From assembly GCF_003688915.1 (NCBI RefSeq), contig NZ_REFU01000001.1, positions 4,340,001 through 4,404,000 of the forward strand: a stretch of 64,000 nt of DNA. Direction: 5' to 3'. Origin of the DNA: Rhodococcus sp. SBT000017 (GTDB lineage Bacteria > Actinomycetota > Actinomycetes > Mycobacteriales > Mycobacteriaceae). Position numbers and translations under genes: made by a program. Each line of letters opens with the position of its first letter. The stretch's first letter is position 1. Of the stretch, positions 8,610 to 16,482 are shown in pieces. The notes under the pieces were generated by a model. The model worked only from the letters and a program-made list of their open reading frames with translations. It made no database searches and had not been told where the DNA came from.

Positions 8610-9305
8610 TTACTCGACGACCTCTTCGACCTCGATGGTCTCCTCGGGGCGGGCCATTTCCTTGCGGTACTGCCAGATGCCGAGCCCGGTTCCGACGACG
8701 AGCAGCACGATCATGCCGATGAGGACGGCGGGCATCAGCCACGGGATGCCGTCGATGAACGAGCCGAAGTAGAACCCGATCAGCAGCAGTACCGGAGCCC
8801 AGATGATGGCTCCGAGGGTGCTGGCGATCGTGTATTTGCGGTGATCCATCTTCGCGGCACCTGCGACCAGCGGGCACAGGGTGCGCACCCAGGGGATCCA
8901 CCGCGCGACCAGTACCGCCCAGAATCCGTGCTTCTCGAGCAGGAGATTGACCTTGTGCAGGTTCTTGGTGTTGAGGTACTTGCCGTTCTTGCGGGCCACC
9001 AGCGTCGAGCCGGTTCGGTGACCGATCGAGTACCCCACCTGGTTGCCTGCGATGGCGGCGACCATCGCACCGAGCGAGAGCGCCCAGATGTGACCGGTGC
9101 CCGACGCATGGGTCGCCATCACGATTCCTGCCGTGATCAGCATCGAATCTCCGGGCAGGAACAACCCGATGATCACCGCGCATTCGATGAACACGAAGGT
9201 CATCACGACGATCCACACGACGAGGGGGCCTGCCGTCTCCAGCGGACCGAAACTGCCGACCGCCTGAACGGACGCGGTCGGCAGCGCAGTGGTAATCGAC
9301 GACAT
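8610..9305 (-). CDS. DedA-family membrane protein
   Basis: A 231-residue DedA (VTT-domain) protein. It shows the family's re-entrant-loop motif ECAVIIGLFLPGDSMLITAG near the N-terminus, the G-x-x-x-G-Y-x-I-G block, the LLEKHGFWAVLVARWIPWVRTLCPLVAGAAKM segment with the conserved Arg and Pro residues, and several C-terminal membrane helices. Members act in phospholipid flipping and undecaprenyl-phosphate recycling. A GTG at 9317 would add four residues. It lies directly downstream of a second dedA gene in the same direction, so the two probably form an operon of paralogues. Confidence 0.88.
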   Translation of the reverse strand: MSSITTALPTASVQAVGSFGPLETAGPLVVWIVVMTFVFIECAVIIGLFLPGDSMLITAGIVMATHASGTGHIWALSLGAMVAAIAGNQVGYSIGHRTGSTLVARKNGKYLNTKNLHKVNLLLEKHGFWAVLVARWIPWVRTLCPLVAGAAKMDHRKYTIASTLGAIIWAPVLLLIGFYFGSFIDGIPWLMPAVLIGMIVLLVVGTGLGIWQYRKEMARPEETIEVEEVVE

Positions 9306-9333
9306 GGACTCGATCACTTTCGGCAGATCTCGA

Positions 9334-10038
9334 TCAGGACTTGGTGTCCGGGGCGACGGCCTCGATCACGTCGGTGGCCTCCCCGAGCGGAGTCTTGCGG
9401 GCCTTGATCATTCGCTTGCCGACCTCGATGACGATGGGGAGGACGGAGACGGCGACGATGAGGAGAAAGATGATGTCGACGTGGTCACGAATGAACGCGA
9501 TCTGCCCGAGCAGGTACCCCAGCACGGTCACGCCGGCGCCCCAGAGGATGCCGCCGACGACGTTGTAGGTGAGAAACAGTGAGTACTTCATGTGCGACGC
9601 ACCGGCGACGACCGGTGCGAACGTACGCACGATCGGCACGAAGCGCGCCAGGATGATGGTGATCGGACCGTGCTTCTCGAAGAAGATGTGCGATTCGTCG
9701 ATGTACTTCTTCTTGAAGAATCGCGAATCGTTGCTCTTGAAGAGGGCCGCACCACCCTTCGTGCCGATGAGATAGCCGACCTGATCGCCGAGGATGGCCG
9801 CGATCGGGATCAGGATGACCAGGGTCCAGATGGACGCGAACGGCTCGATCTCGGTGGACTTCGAAGCCGCGATCAACCCGGCTGTGAAGAGGAGGGAATC
9901 GCCTGGGAGCAGCGGAAACAGCAGCCCCGACTCGATGAAGACCACCAGCAGCAGCCCGATGAGCACCCAGTGACCGAAGGAGTTGAGCAGGTTCACCGGG
10001 TCGAGGAATCCGGGCAACAGGGCCAGGTTCGTCGTCAT
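9334..10038 (-). CDS. DedA-family membrane protein (Rv0364-like)
   Basis: The 234-residue product has the same DedA features as its neighbour: FIESGLLFPLLPGDSLLFTAG, then GDQVGYLIGTKGG, then FFEKHGPITIILARFVPIVRTFAPVVAGASHM with the essential Arg. Its place next to fba matches M. tuberculosis Rv0364. The start at ATG 10038 follows a weak GGAA ribosome site; a GTG at 10074 would add twelve residues. A role in lipid-carrier transport across the membrane is inferred from the family only. Confidence 0.88.
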   Translation of the reverse strand: MTTNLALLPGFLDPVNLLNSFGHWVLIGLLLVVFIESGLLFPLLPGDSLLFTAGLIAASKSTEIEPFASIWTLVILIPIAAILGDQVGYLIGTKGGAALFKSNDSRFFKKKYIDESHIFFEKHGPITIILARFVPIVRTFAPVVAGASHMKYSLFLTYNVVGGILWGAGVTVLGYLLGQIAFIRDHVDIIFLLIVAVSVLPIVIEVGKRMIKARKTPLGEATDVIEAVAPDTKS

Positions 10039-10360
10039 CGTTTCCGAGGCAGCTAGGAGACTCACCGCGCCCACACTACCGGCCGAAACTGGTAAGTCCT
10101 GAACAGAAGGTGTCGCCCCGCTGTGAACGTCATGGCCTGTTCGGCACCGTCGACGGGCCGTCGCTCCCGGCCGACGTCAGCGGGAGTGGAGCCTGCGGAA
10201 TGACCAGAGGGGCGCGGGAGTGGAGCCTGCGGAATGACCAGAGGGGCGCGGGAGTGGAGCCTGCGGGATGACCAGAGGGCGCGGGTAAGCACGACACCGG
10301 GCCCGGAGGTTGCCATACTGCAGAGGACACAACCGAACTTTTCAATGGAGGAATGACGCC
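10039..10360. other. divergent intergenic region between dedA and fba
   Basis: This 322-bp region holds the promoters of dedA and fba and, in its middle, a three-copy array of the dispersed repeat (10182-10273). The last 14 bases carry the fba ribosome site. No gene is seen in it. Confidence 0.7.
10182..10273 (+). repeat. three tandem copies of the dispersed repeat, 34-bp period
   Basis: Copies start at 10182, 10216 and 10250. Each reads GGGAGTGGAGCCTGCGG then AATGACC (GATGACC in the third) and is joined to the next by AGAGGGGCGC. These copies have A/T variations at the position that is AACGACC elsewhere in the window, so this array forms a local subfamily. Confidence 0.85.
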
Positions 10361-11401
10361 GTGCCTATCGCAACTCCCGAGGTCTACGCCGAGATGCTGG
10401 GCCGGGCGAAGGAACACAAGTTCGCCTTTCCGGCAATCAACTGTGTGGGTTCCGAGTCCATCAACGCCGCCATCAAGGGCTTCGCCGACGCGGGTAGCGA
10501 CGGCATCATTCAGTTCTCGACCGGCGGAGCCGAATTCGGATCCGGACTCGGTATCAAGAGCATGGTCACGGGCGCTGTCGCACTCGCCGAGTTCGCGCAC
10601 GTCGTAGCCGCCGAGTACGACGTCACCATCGCTCTGCACACCGACCACTGCCCCAAGGACAAGCTGGACACCTACGTGCGTCCGCTGCTTGCGATCTCGC
10701 AGGAGCGCGTCGACGCAGGCAAGAACCCGCTGTTCCAGTCGCACATGTGGGACGGCTCGGCCGTTCCGATCGACGAGAATCTGGAGATCGCCAAGGATCT
10801 GCTGACCCGCGCAGCGGCCGCAAAGATCATTCTGGAGATCGAAATCGGTGTCGTCGGCGGCGAGGAAGACGGCGTCGAGGCCGAGATCAACGACAAGCTC
10901 TACACGTCGAACGAGGATTTCCTCAAGACCGTCGAGGCTCTCGGTGCAGGCGACGCAGGCTCGCGCTACCTGCTGGCGGCTACGTTCGGCAACGTGCACG
11001 GCGTCTACAAGCCGGGCAACGTCAAGCTGAAGCCGTCCGTGCTCGCCGACGGTCAGCGTGTGGCCAGCGAGAAGCTCGGCCTGGCCTCCGGCTCCAAGCC
11101 CTTCGACTTCGTCTTCCACGGCGGATCGGGTTCGGCGAAGAGCGAGATCGAAGAGGCTCTCGAGTACGGAACGGTGAAGATGAACGTCGACACCGATACC
11201 CAGTACGCATTCAGCCGTCCCATCGCCGGACACTTCTTCTCCAACTACGACGGTGTGCTCAAGATCGACGGGGAGGTCGGCAACAAGAAGGCCTACGACC
11301 CGCGCAGCTACCTCAAGAAGGCCGAAGCCGGCATGACGGCCCGTGTCGTCGAGGCGTGCAACGACCTCAAGTCCGCCGGCCGCAGCGTATCCGCAGGCTA
11401 G
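10361..11401 (+). CDS. fba: class II fructose-bisphosphate aldolase
   Basis: This 346-residue enzyme splits fructose 1,6-bisphosphate to dihydroxyacetone phosphate and glyceraldehyde 3-phosphate in glycolysis and runs in reverse in gluconeogenesis. Class II (zinc) features are visible: LHTDHCPKDKLD with the zinc-binding His and catalytic Asp, LEIEIGVVGGEEDGVE with the second metal ligand region, and FHGGSGS near the substrate phosphate. Length agrees with the M. tuberculosis enzyme. The GTG at 10361 is chosen because GGAGG lies 9 bases before it; an upstream ATG in this frame has no ribosome site. Confidence 0.97.
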   Translation: MPIATPEVYAEMLGRAKEHKFAFPAINCVGSESINAAIKGFADAGSDGIIQFSTGGAEFGSGLGIKSMVTGAVALAEFAHVVAAEYDVTIALHTDHCPKDKLDTYVRPLLAISQERVDAGKNPLFQSHMWDGSAVPIDENLEIAKDLLTRAAAAKIILEIEIGVVGGEEDGVEAEINDKLYTSNEDFLKTVEALGAGDAGSRYLLAATFGNVHGVYKPGNVKLKPSVLADGQRVASEKLGLASGSKPFDFVFHGGSGSAKSEIEEALEYGTVKMNVDTDTQYAFSRPIAGHFFSNYDGVLKIDGEVGNKKAYDPRSYLKKAEAGMTARVVEACNDLKSAGRSVSAG

Positions 11402-11427
11402 AGCGGGGAAGCCCGCACGTGCGCGGA

Positions 11428-11449
11428 ACCTCGTAGCAGGCTACGAGGT
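11428..11449 (+). terminator. hairpin after fba
   Basis: ACCTCGTAG and CTACGAGGT form a perfect 9-bp stem with a CAGG loop, 27 bases after the fba stop. It lacks a T-tract. A second, stronger hairpin follows immediately at 11456-11483. Confidence 0.55.
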
Positions 11450-11450
11450 A

Positions 11451-11483
11451 GGAGTGGAGCCTGCGGAACGACCCGCAGGCTCC
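11451..11483. repeat. dispersed repeat with an inverted half-copy, forming a hairpin
   Basis: A perfect repeat copy (11451-11473) is followed by an inverted piece, so that GGAGCCTGCGG (11456-11466) pairs exactly with CCGCAGGCTCC (11473-11483) around a 6-nt loop. The 11-bp stem lies between convergent genes and could terminate transcription in both directions. Confidence 0.75.
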
Positions 11484-11500
11484 GCCGCGCACATGCAGCG

Positions 11501-12292
11501 TCAGCTGCACACCTTCCACTGATCGCCTTCGAGGCGTAGGTCGAAGGTGCGCGGCGATCGATCGTTCGGGTTGGCATCGGTGTGCGCGATGACCTGAGCG
11601 ATCGCGGTGGTGTCGTCGCCGACCTGGATGGCGTCGATGCTGTCGAGGGTCGGTATGTTGCCCTGCTCGAGCGATACGCGATGCACCTCGGCGAATTCCG
11701 CATCCGGGATGTCTCGGTAGAACGTCGCCAGGTCACCGCACGAGGTACTGCGCAGCGTGGCCAGGTCGCCGCCGGCCAACGCTCGGGTGAAGGACTCCAC
11801 GGTCGTTCTGATCCGGGCCTCCGGGGAGTCGTCGACGCTCGTGCGGTCGATCAGCAGGTACGCACCGGCGGTCACTGCCGCGATCACGACAACCGCGGCC
11901 ACCAGTGCCGCCCACCACTTCTTCCGACTCGGTGTGCCGGGTTCTGTCGGCGACGGCCCGACGCGCTTGGGGCCGACCTGCTTCGGTGCTGGTCGCTGCG
12001 GTTCGATCTTCCTCGGCCCGACTGGTTGCGGCACAGCGGCGGGTGATTTCTTCTCGGCCGCAACATCTTTCGCTGCAGCTTCGGATGGGTTGCGCGGCGG
12101 GATGCGACGCGGGGCTGCGGAGGGCTTCGCGACCGGCTTCGCTTCTGCCACGGCCGGTTTCTCGGCTGGGGCAGTGGCGATCTGCTCGGTCGGAGTGTCG
12201 GCGGGCTCGTCGACCTGCTTCTTCTTGCCCAGGTCGATCTTCTCGGTGGCTGCGTCGGCCTCGGAGGGTGCATTCTTCTTCGCGTCCGGCAT
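11501..12292 (-). CDS. Rv0361-like membrane protein
   Basis: The 263-residue product has a long cytoplasmic N-terminus rich in Lys, Pro and Ala (about residues 1-140). A single membrane helix at about 145-165 (WWAALVAAVVVIAAVTAGAYLL) follows. The C-terminal extracytoplasmic domain of about 95 residues contains one Cys pair (SCGDLATF and WKVCS) and a DUF4878/NTF2-like pattern. Position beside fba matches mycobacterial Rv0361. Function is unknown. The ATG at 12292 is preferred because AGGGAGAACGC precedes it; longer upstream starts lack support. Confidence 0.8.
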   Translation of the reverse strand: MPDAKKNAPSEADAATEKIDLGKKKQVDEPADTPTEQIATAPAEKPAVAEAKPVAKPSAAPRRIPPRNPSEAAAKDVAAEKKSPAAVPQPVGPRKIEPQRPAPKQVGPKRVGPSPTEPGTPSRKKWWAALVAAVVVIAAVTAGAYLLIDRTSVDDSPEARIRTTVESFTRALAGGDLATLRSTSCGDLATFYRDIPDAEFAEVHRVSLEQGNIPTLDSIDAIQVGDDTTAIAQVIAHTDANPNDRSPRTFDLRLEGDQWKVCS

Positions 12293-12441
12293 GCGTTCTC
12301 CCTCGTTCACCGAATTCTTGCAAGAGCGGTATGTATCGAATTTCGTCAGCTGGCAGCCTATCGACCGTGTCGGCCGCTCAGCACGAGCGCCACCGGGGGT
12401 GTTCGGACACGATTCGGTGACGTAGGGGCACAATGAGCGCC

Positions 12442-12858
12442 ATGACTTCTTTCGGTGATCTGCTCGGACCCCAACCCACACTGTTGCCCGGAGACGACGA
12501 GGCCGAATCCGCGCTGCTGAACCACGAGGCACCCGAGACCGTTGCGGCGGCGCATCCGACGGCGTCCATCGCGTGGGCCTACCTCGCCGAGGCCGCGCTC
12601 GAGTCGGGTGCCACCATCACGGCGTACGCCTACGCTCGTACCGGCTACCACCGAGGTCTGGACCAGTTGCGTCGTAACGGATGGAAGGGATTCGGGCCGG
12701 TCCCGTACAGCCATGAGCCCAACCGAGGATTCCTCCGATGCGTCGCAGTCCTCGCCAAGGCGGCCCGCGACATCAACGAGCACGACGAGTACGCCCGCTG
12801 CCTCGACCTCCTCGAAGACTGTGACCCCAAGGCAGCAGAAGCGCTCGGCCTGGGCTGA
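12442..12858 (+). CDS. DUF3151 protein (Rv0360c-like)
   Basis: A 138-residue soluble protein starting MTSFGDLLGPQPTLLPGD, with the AAHPTASIAWAYLAEAAL and TGYHRGLDQLRRNGWKG blocks that I associate with DUF3151. Its function is unknown, but it is conserved next to fba and purA in mycolic-acid bacteria. The ATG at 12442 is chosen over the ATG at 12433 because CACAAT (12429-12434) sits at -13 to -8 of 12442, suggesting a leaderless transcript. It is divergent from the Rv0361-like gene. The next gene appears to start within its last 38 bases. Confidence 0.85.
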   Translation: MTSFGDLLGPQPTLLPGDDEAESALLNHEAPETVAAAHPTASIAWAYLAEAALESGATITAYAYARTGYHRGLDQLRRNGWKGFGPVPYSHEPNRGFLRCVAVLAKAARDINEHDEYARCLDLLEDCDPKAAEALGLG

Positions 12859-13990
12859 TCGGGCCCGCGCCAGCCGGGCGCGAGGCCGAACCCGGCTGAA
12901 GTCGGGCAGTGCTCGGCTGAAGTTGTCGCTACTTCCGATCATTCAATGCGCGTTGGCGGCAGGTGTGGCGTGGTTCGTCGCGACGGACATCGTCGGTCAC
13001 GAGAGCCCGTTCTTCGCACCGATCGCCGCCGTCGTCTCGCTCGGCGTCTCGCTCGGTGCTCGCCTGCGCCGATCGGCCGAGCTCGTCGTCGGAGTGACGG
13101 TGGGCATCGGCGTCGGAGATCTGCTTATCTCACTGATCGGCAGTGGGCCGTGGCAGATCGCTCTGGTCGTGGTGTTGGCGATGTCGGCTGCGGTGTTCCT
13201 CGACGGCGGCCCGATCATCGCGATGCAGGCCGGGTCGTCCGCCGTGCTGGTGGCGACGCTCATCCCGCCAGGCAACATGGGTGGCCCCAACCGCATGGTC
13301 GACGCGTTGGTCGGTGGTCTGGTGGGCATCGCGATCGTGGCGTTGATTCCGACGCATCCGGTGTGGCGAGCCCGTAAGGATGCGGCGAGCGTGTTGGCGA
13401 CGGCTGCGAGTGTGTTGCAGAAGGTGGCCGACGGTTTGGTGGCGAACGATCCCAAACCGATCGAGGAGGCGTTGCGGAAGGCGCGTGCGACGCAGTCGGG
13501 TATCGATGCTCTGCGGACCGATCTCAAGGGCGGCCGGGAGATCGCGCGAATTTCTCCGATGTACTGGAATCACCGTAATCGTCTTGCGACGCTCGCGGCC
13601 ACGGCCGATCCCATCGACAACGCCGTCCGCAACATCCGGGTGCTCGCGCGTCGGTCGCTGACGCTGGTGCGCGACGACGAGATCCTCGATCCGCGGGTTG
13701 TCGACGAGGTGGAGAAGTTGGCGCATGCGGTCGAGGTGTTGCGGCAGATGATTCTCGCCGATCCGGGGCAGAAGCCGGACGCGGCCGAGGCGGCGCGGGT
13801 GTTGCGGTCGGTCGCAGCCGGTGCCAAGCCTGAGTTGATCTCGAACGCCGGTCTGTCGGCGACGGTGGTGTTGGCGCAGTTGCGGTCGATCATCGTCGAC
13901 CTGCTGCAGGTCGCCGGGCTCAAGCGTATCTCCGCGTTGGCGACGCTTCCGCCGACGGTGGAGCACCCGCACGTCCCGCCCGAGTTGTGA
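12821..13990 (+). CDS. FUSC-family (aromatic acid exporter-like) membrane protein
   Basis: The 389-residue product has a basic N-terminus (about 35 residues). About six membrane segments follow over residues 36-170, in the FUSC pattern: FFAPIAAVVSLGVSLGARLRRSAELVVGVTVGIGVGD, then AVFLDGGPIIAMQAGSSAVLVATL. A cytoplasmic helical C-terminal half completes it. Members export aromatic acids or other anions. The start is uncertain. GTG at 12821, inside the end of the DUF3151 gene, keeps the basic segment seen in relatives, while ATG 12713 would add 36 low-complexity residues. Overlap with the previous gene suggests one transcript. Confidence 0.75.
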   Translation: MTPRQQKRSAWADRARASRARGRTRLKSGSARLKLSLLPIIQCALAAGVAWFVATDIVGHESPFFAPIAAVVSLGVSLGARLRRSAELVVGVTVGIGVGDLLISLIGSGPWQIALVVVLAMSAAVFLDGGPIIAMQAGSSAVLVATLIPPGNMGGPNRMVDALVGGLVGIAIVALIPTHPVWRARKDAASVLATAASVLQKVADGLVANDPKPIEEALRKARATQSGIDALRTDLKGGREIARISPMYWNHRNRLATLAATADPIDNAVRNIRVLARRSLTLVRDDEILDPRVVDEVEKLAHAVEVLRQMILADPGQKPDAAEAARVLRSVAAGAKPELISNAGLSATVVLAQLRSIIVDLLQVAGLKRISALATLPPTVEHPHVPPEL

Positions 13991-14009
13991 CCCGAGCACA
14001 CCATTGCAT

Positions 14010-14029
14010 ATATGCGTATGTACGCATAT
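14010..14029. promoter_or_regulatory. perfect 9-2-9 inverted repeat before the CDF gene
   Basis: ATATGCGTA, TG, TACGCATAT lies 40 bases before the start of the cation exporter. The AT-rich ATATG...CATAT arrangement resembles operators of ArsR/SmtB metal sensors. No such regulator is encoded in this window, so it would be a distal gene. Confidence 0.6.
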
Positions 14030-14069
14030 GGTGACTTCCGGAAGTAGACATCGGTCACCAGGGGGAGTC

Positions 14070-14999
14070 ATGGGCGCGGGTCACGGGCACAGTCACGGCG
14101 TGGGCGGTCACACGCCGGCAGGTGCGGGGCCGCCCCGGTCTCGCGTGCGCAAGATGATCGTCGCGCTGGCCATTCTGGTGGTGTTCCTCGTCGTCGAGGC
14201 GACCGTGGCCTTGGCGATCGGGTCGCTCGGCCTGCTCGCCGACGCGGGTCACATGCTCACCGATGTTCTCGGCATGTCCATGGGTCTGATCGCGCTGTTG
14301 CTCGCCCGTAAGGGAAGTGCCGTAGCGGCAAGGACATTCGGCTGGCATCGGGCCGAAGTGTTGACCGCCATCGCGAATGCCGTTCTGCTGCTCGGTGTTG
14401 CGGCCTTCATCATGTACGAGGCGATCTCGCGCATCGGCGATGCACCTGAAATCCCCGGCGTGCCACTCATTCTCACCGCGACTGCGGGCCTCGCGGCCAA
14501 TATCGTCGTCATGCTGCTCATTCGCGGCGACGCCAAGGATTCCCTGGCCGTCCGCGGTGCCTACATGGAAGTTCTGGCCGATGCGGTCGGCAGTGTCGGC
14601 GTGCTCGTGGCCGGCGTGCTGATGGTCGTGTTCGGGTGGACCTGGGCAGACATCGTCGTCGGCGTCCTGATCTCCCTGTGGGTTATCCCGCGTGCGATCA
14701 AGCTAGCCGGCTCGGCATTGCGCATTCTCACCCAGGCCAGTCCCGGACACGTCGACGTCGACGCGCTGACCGGCGATCTGAGCGCGCTACCGGGCGTGAC
14801 GGGGGTTCACGACCTGCACGTGTGGACGCTGACCACCGGAATGGATGTGGCCACCGTGCATCTCGAATGCGAGGGCTCGTCGTCGATGGTGCTCGACAGG
14901 GCCCGGTCCTTGCTGTCCGCCTACGGCCTCGACCACGCCACGGTGCAGGTCGAGCCCGCCGCGCACGGCCGAACCTGCAAGGAAGAGCTCACCTGGTGA
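14070..14999 (+). CDS. cation diffusion facilitator (Zn/Co/Cd efflux)
   Basis: This 309-residue CDF transporter exports divalent metals in exchange for protons. It has a His-rich N-terminus (HGHSHGVGGH), six membrane helices, the first metal site in LLADAGHMLTD (Asp58 region, His61, Asp65), and the second half-site in EVLADAVGS. The C-terminal cytoplasmic domain is also present (SALPGVTGVHDLHVWTLTTG, the typical dimerisation fold). The ATG at 14070 follows GGGGGAG. The inverted repeat at 14010-14029 suggests metal-responsive control. It ends 11 bases into the convergent flavin-oxidase gene. Confidence 0.93.
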   Translation: MGAGHGHSHGVGGHTPAGAGPPRSRVRKMIVALAILVVFLVVEATVALAIGSLGLLADAGHMLTDVLGMSMGLIALLLARKGSAVAARTFGWHRAEVLTAIANAVLLLGVAAFIMYEAISRIGDAPEIPGVPLILTATAGLAANIVVMLLIRGDAKDSLAVRGAYMEVLADAVGSVGVLVAGVLMVVFGWTWADIVVGVLISLWVIPRAIKLAGSALRILTQASPGHVDVDALTGDLSALPGVTGVHDLHVWTLTTGMDVATVHLECEGSSSMVLDRARSLLSAYGLDHATVQVEPAAHGRTCKEELTW

Positions 15000-15456
15000 C
15001 GGTGCGCACGTCGGAGCCGGGACGCCACACGTCGATCTGCATGTGATCGTCCACCAGTGAGGTCAGGACGACCTCGTCGATGTCGAGATCGAACACGTGG
15101 TGCGGCACCAGCTCGCTCGGTGACGCGTCGAATATCGGTTGCAGCACAGCAGGATCGGTGATTTCGACGGCACGCCCACCGATCTTCGCGTCCCCGCCCT
15201 CCATCGAATGGTGACCCGGATTGCTGTGCAGCGCGAACCGCCCGTCGCGCTGCAGATCTCGCGCTTTTACGGCACCGAGCATCGAACCGAGTCGCAGCAC
15301 ACCGCTGTCGTCGAACTCGACCTCGGTTCCGCTGACGCGCGGTGAGCCGTCCGCCCGGAGCGTCGCGAGTACGTGATGCTTGTGGGCGGTGAATCTGGCC
15401 TGCACCGCCGAGGCCAGGTTCGGGGCGGCTGTCGAGAAGTCGTTCCACGTCGTCAT
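14989..15456 (-). CDS. pyridoxamine 5'-phosphate oxidase-family protein
   Basis: The 155-residue product has the split-barrel flavin-binding fold pattern: HHVLATLRADGSPRVSGTEVEF, a central AVKARDLQRDGRFALHSNP block and a late PHHVFDLDIDEVVLTSL. Actinobacterial relatives bind FMN, F420 or heme. The cofactor cannot be read from sequence alone. The ATG at 15456 has GATACT at -12 to -7, suggesting a leaderless transcript from a promoter shared with the divergent WYL regulator. It overlaps the CDF gene tail-to-tail. Confidence 0.85.
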   Translation of the reverse strand: MTTWNDFSTAAPNLASAVQARFTAHKHHVLATLRADGSPRVSGTEVEFDDSGVLRLGSMLGAVKARDLQRDGRFALHSNPGHHSMEGGDAKIGGRAVEITDPAVLQPIFDASPSELVPHHVFDLDIDEVVLTSLVDDHMQIDVWRPGSDVRTVTR

Positions 15457-15478
15457 GTGTCGAGTATCGACGCCCATC

Positions 15479-15502
15479 ACTGACATCGTGTGTCAGTAAT
15501 AT
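15479..15502. promoter_or_regulatory. operator ACTGACA-N5-TGTCAGT plus TAATAT -10 box
   Basis: A perfect 7-bp inverted repeat spaced by five bases (15479-15497) lies between the divergent -10 boxes of the flavin-oxidase and WYL genes. The TAATAT box at 15497-15502 is at -13 to -8 of the WYL start. The position suits autoregulation by the WYL protein and control of both genes. Confidence 0.6.
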
Positions 15503-15509
15503 CGGACAG

Positions 15510-16481
15510 ATGCGTTCCGCACGATTGCTTCGGATCATGTTGTTGCTCCAAGAGGGGCGGCAGGCGACCGCGCAGTCTCTCGCGGACGAGGTGGAGGTAT
15601 CGGTGCGCACCATCTACCGCGACATCGGCGCGCTCGGGGCCGCAGGTGTGCCGCTGTGGACCGAACCGGGCCCCGGCGGCGGTATCCGACTGCTCGACGG
15701 GTGGCAGTCGAAACTGACCGGCATGACCGGTACCGAAACGTCGGCGCTGATGCTGCTCGGTATGCCGTCGGTTGCGGCCGACCTCGGATTGTCCGACGCC
15801 ACCGCCGCTGCCGAGAGCAAGCTCCTCGGCGCGCTGCCGGTGTCGCTACGGGCGAGCGCGCAGTTGTGGCGTGAGCGTGTGCACGTGGATGTTCCCGGGT
15901 GGTTCACCGCGCCCGCGGCGAACGAGTTGGTCCCGGTGTTGGCGCGTGCGGTGCTCGGCGGGCGACAGATCGAGATCGGTTACCGCGGCAGGAGTCGGGT
16001 TCTCGGGCCGCTCGGACTCGTGGTGAAGGCCTCGGTCTGGTATCTGGTGGCCCAGGAGTGGAGCCTGCGGAACGACCCGGATGCTCGCGGTGAGCGCATT
16101 CTGTCGTTTCGGGTCGATCGGATCGAGAGCGTGGCGGAATTGGCGATCGAGGTGCTTCGGCCGGCCGGGTTCGACCTCGCGCAGTGGTGGGGTGCGTCGA
16201 TGGCGGAGTTCGATCGGTCGCTGCTGAGGTTCCCCTGTCGAGTTCGATTGTTCGACAACGCGGTGCGTGCTCTGCCTCGGGTGATCGGCGTCGCGGCCAC
16301 TCCAGAACTCGGTCCGCCCGACAGCGACGGATGGACCGAGGTGGAGTTGATGCTCGAGAGCGAGGATGTCGCTCTCGCTCAGCTGATCGCGCTCGGCGGG
16401 GGAGTCAGCGTGTTGGATCCCGCATCGTTGCGTCGATCGCTGCGTGATGTCGCGTCGAGCATCGTGCGTGAGAACAGTTGA
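15510..16481 (+). CDS. WYL-domain (YafY-type) transcriptional regulator
   Basis: This 323-residue regulator has an N-terminal winged helix (QSLADEVEVSVRTIYRDIGALGAAGVPL, residues 22-49) followed by the WYL ligand-sensing domain (VWYLVA, residues 176-181) and a C-terminal extension. It probably controls the divergent flavin-oxidase gene through the inverted repeat just upstream. The transcript appears leaderless. Residues 183-189 (EWSLRND), in a loop right after the WYL strand, are encoded by an exact copy of the dispersed intergenic repeat, a clear sign that the repeat has entered a coding sequence. Confidence 0.92.
   Translation: MRSARLLRIMLLLQEGRQATAQSLADEVEVSVRTIYRDIGALGAAGVPLWTEPGPGGGIRLLDGWQSKLTGMTGTETSALMLLGMPSVAADLGLSDATAAAESKLLGALPVSLRASAQLWRERVHVDVPGWFTAPAANELVPVLARAVLGGRQIEIGYRGRSRVLGPLGLVVKASVWYLVAQEWSLRNDPDARGERILSFRVDRIESVAELAIEVLRPAGFDLAQWWGASMAEFDRSLLRFPCRVRLFDNAVRALPRVIGVAATPELGPPDSDGWTEVELMLESEDVALAQLIALGGGVSVLDPASLRRSLRDVASSIVRENS
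16055..16077 (+). repeat. dispersed repeat copy inside the WYL gene
   Basis: An exact copy of the 23-bp repeat, read in frame as GAG TGG AGC CTG CGG AAC GAC. The flanking bases show no further similarity to the other copies. Confidence 0.85.
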
Positions 16482-16482
16482 G

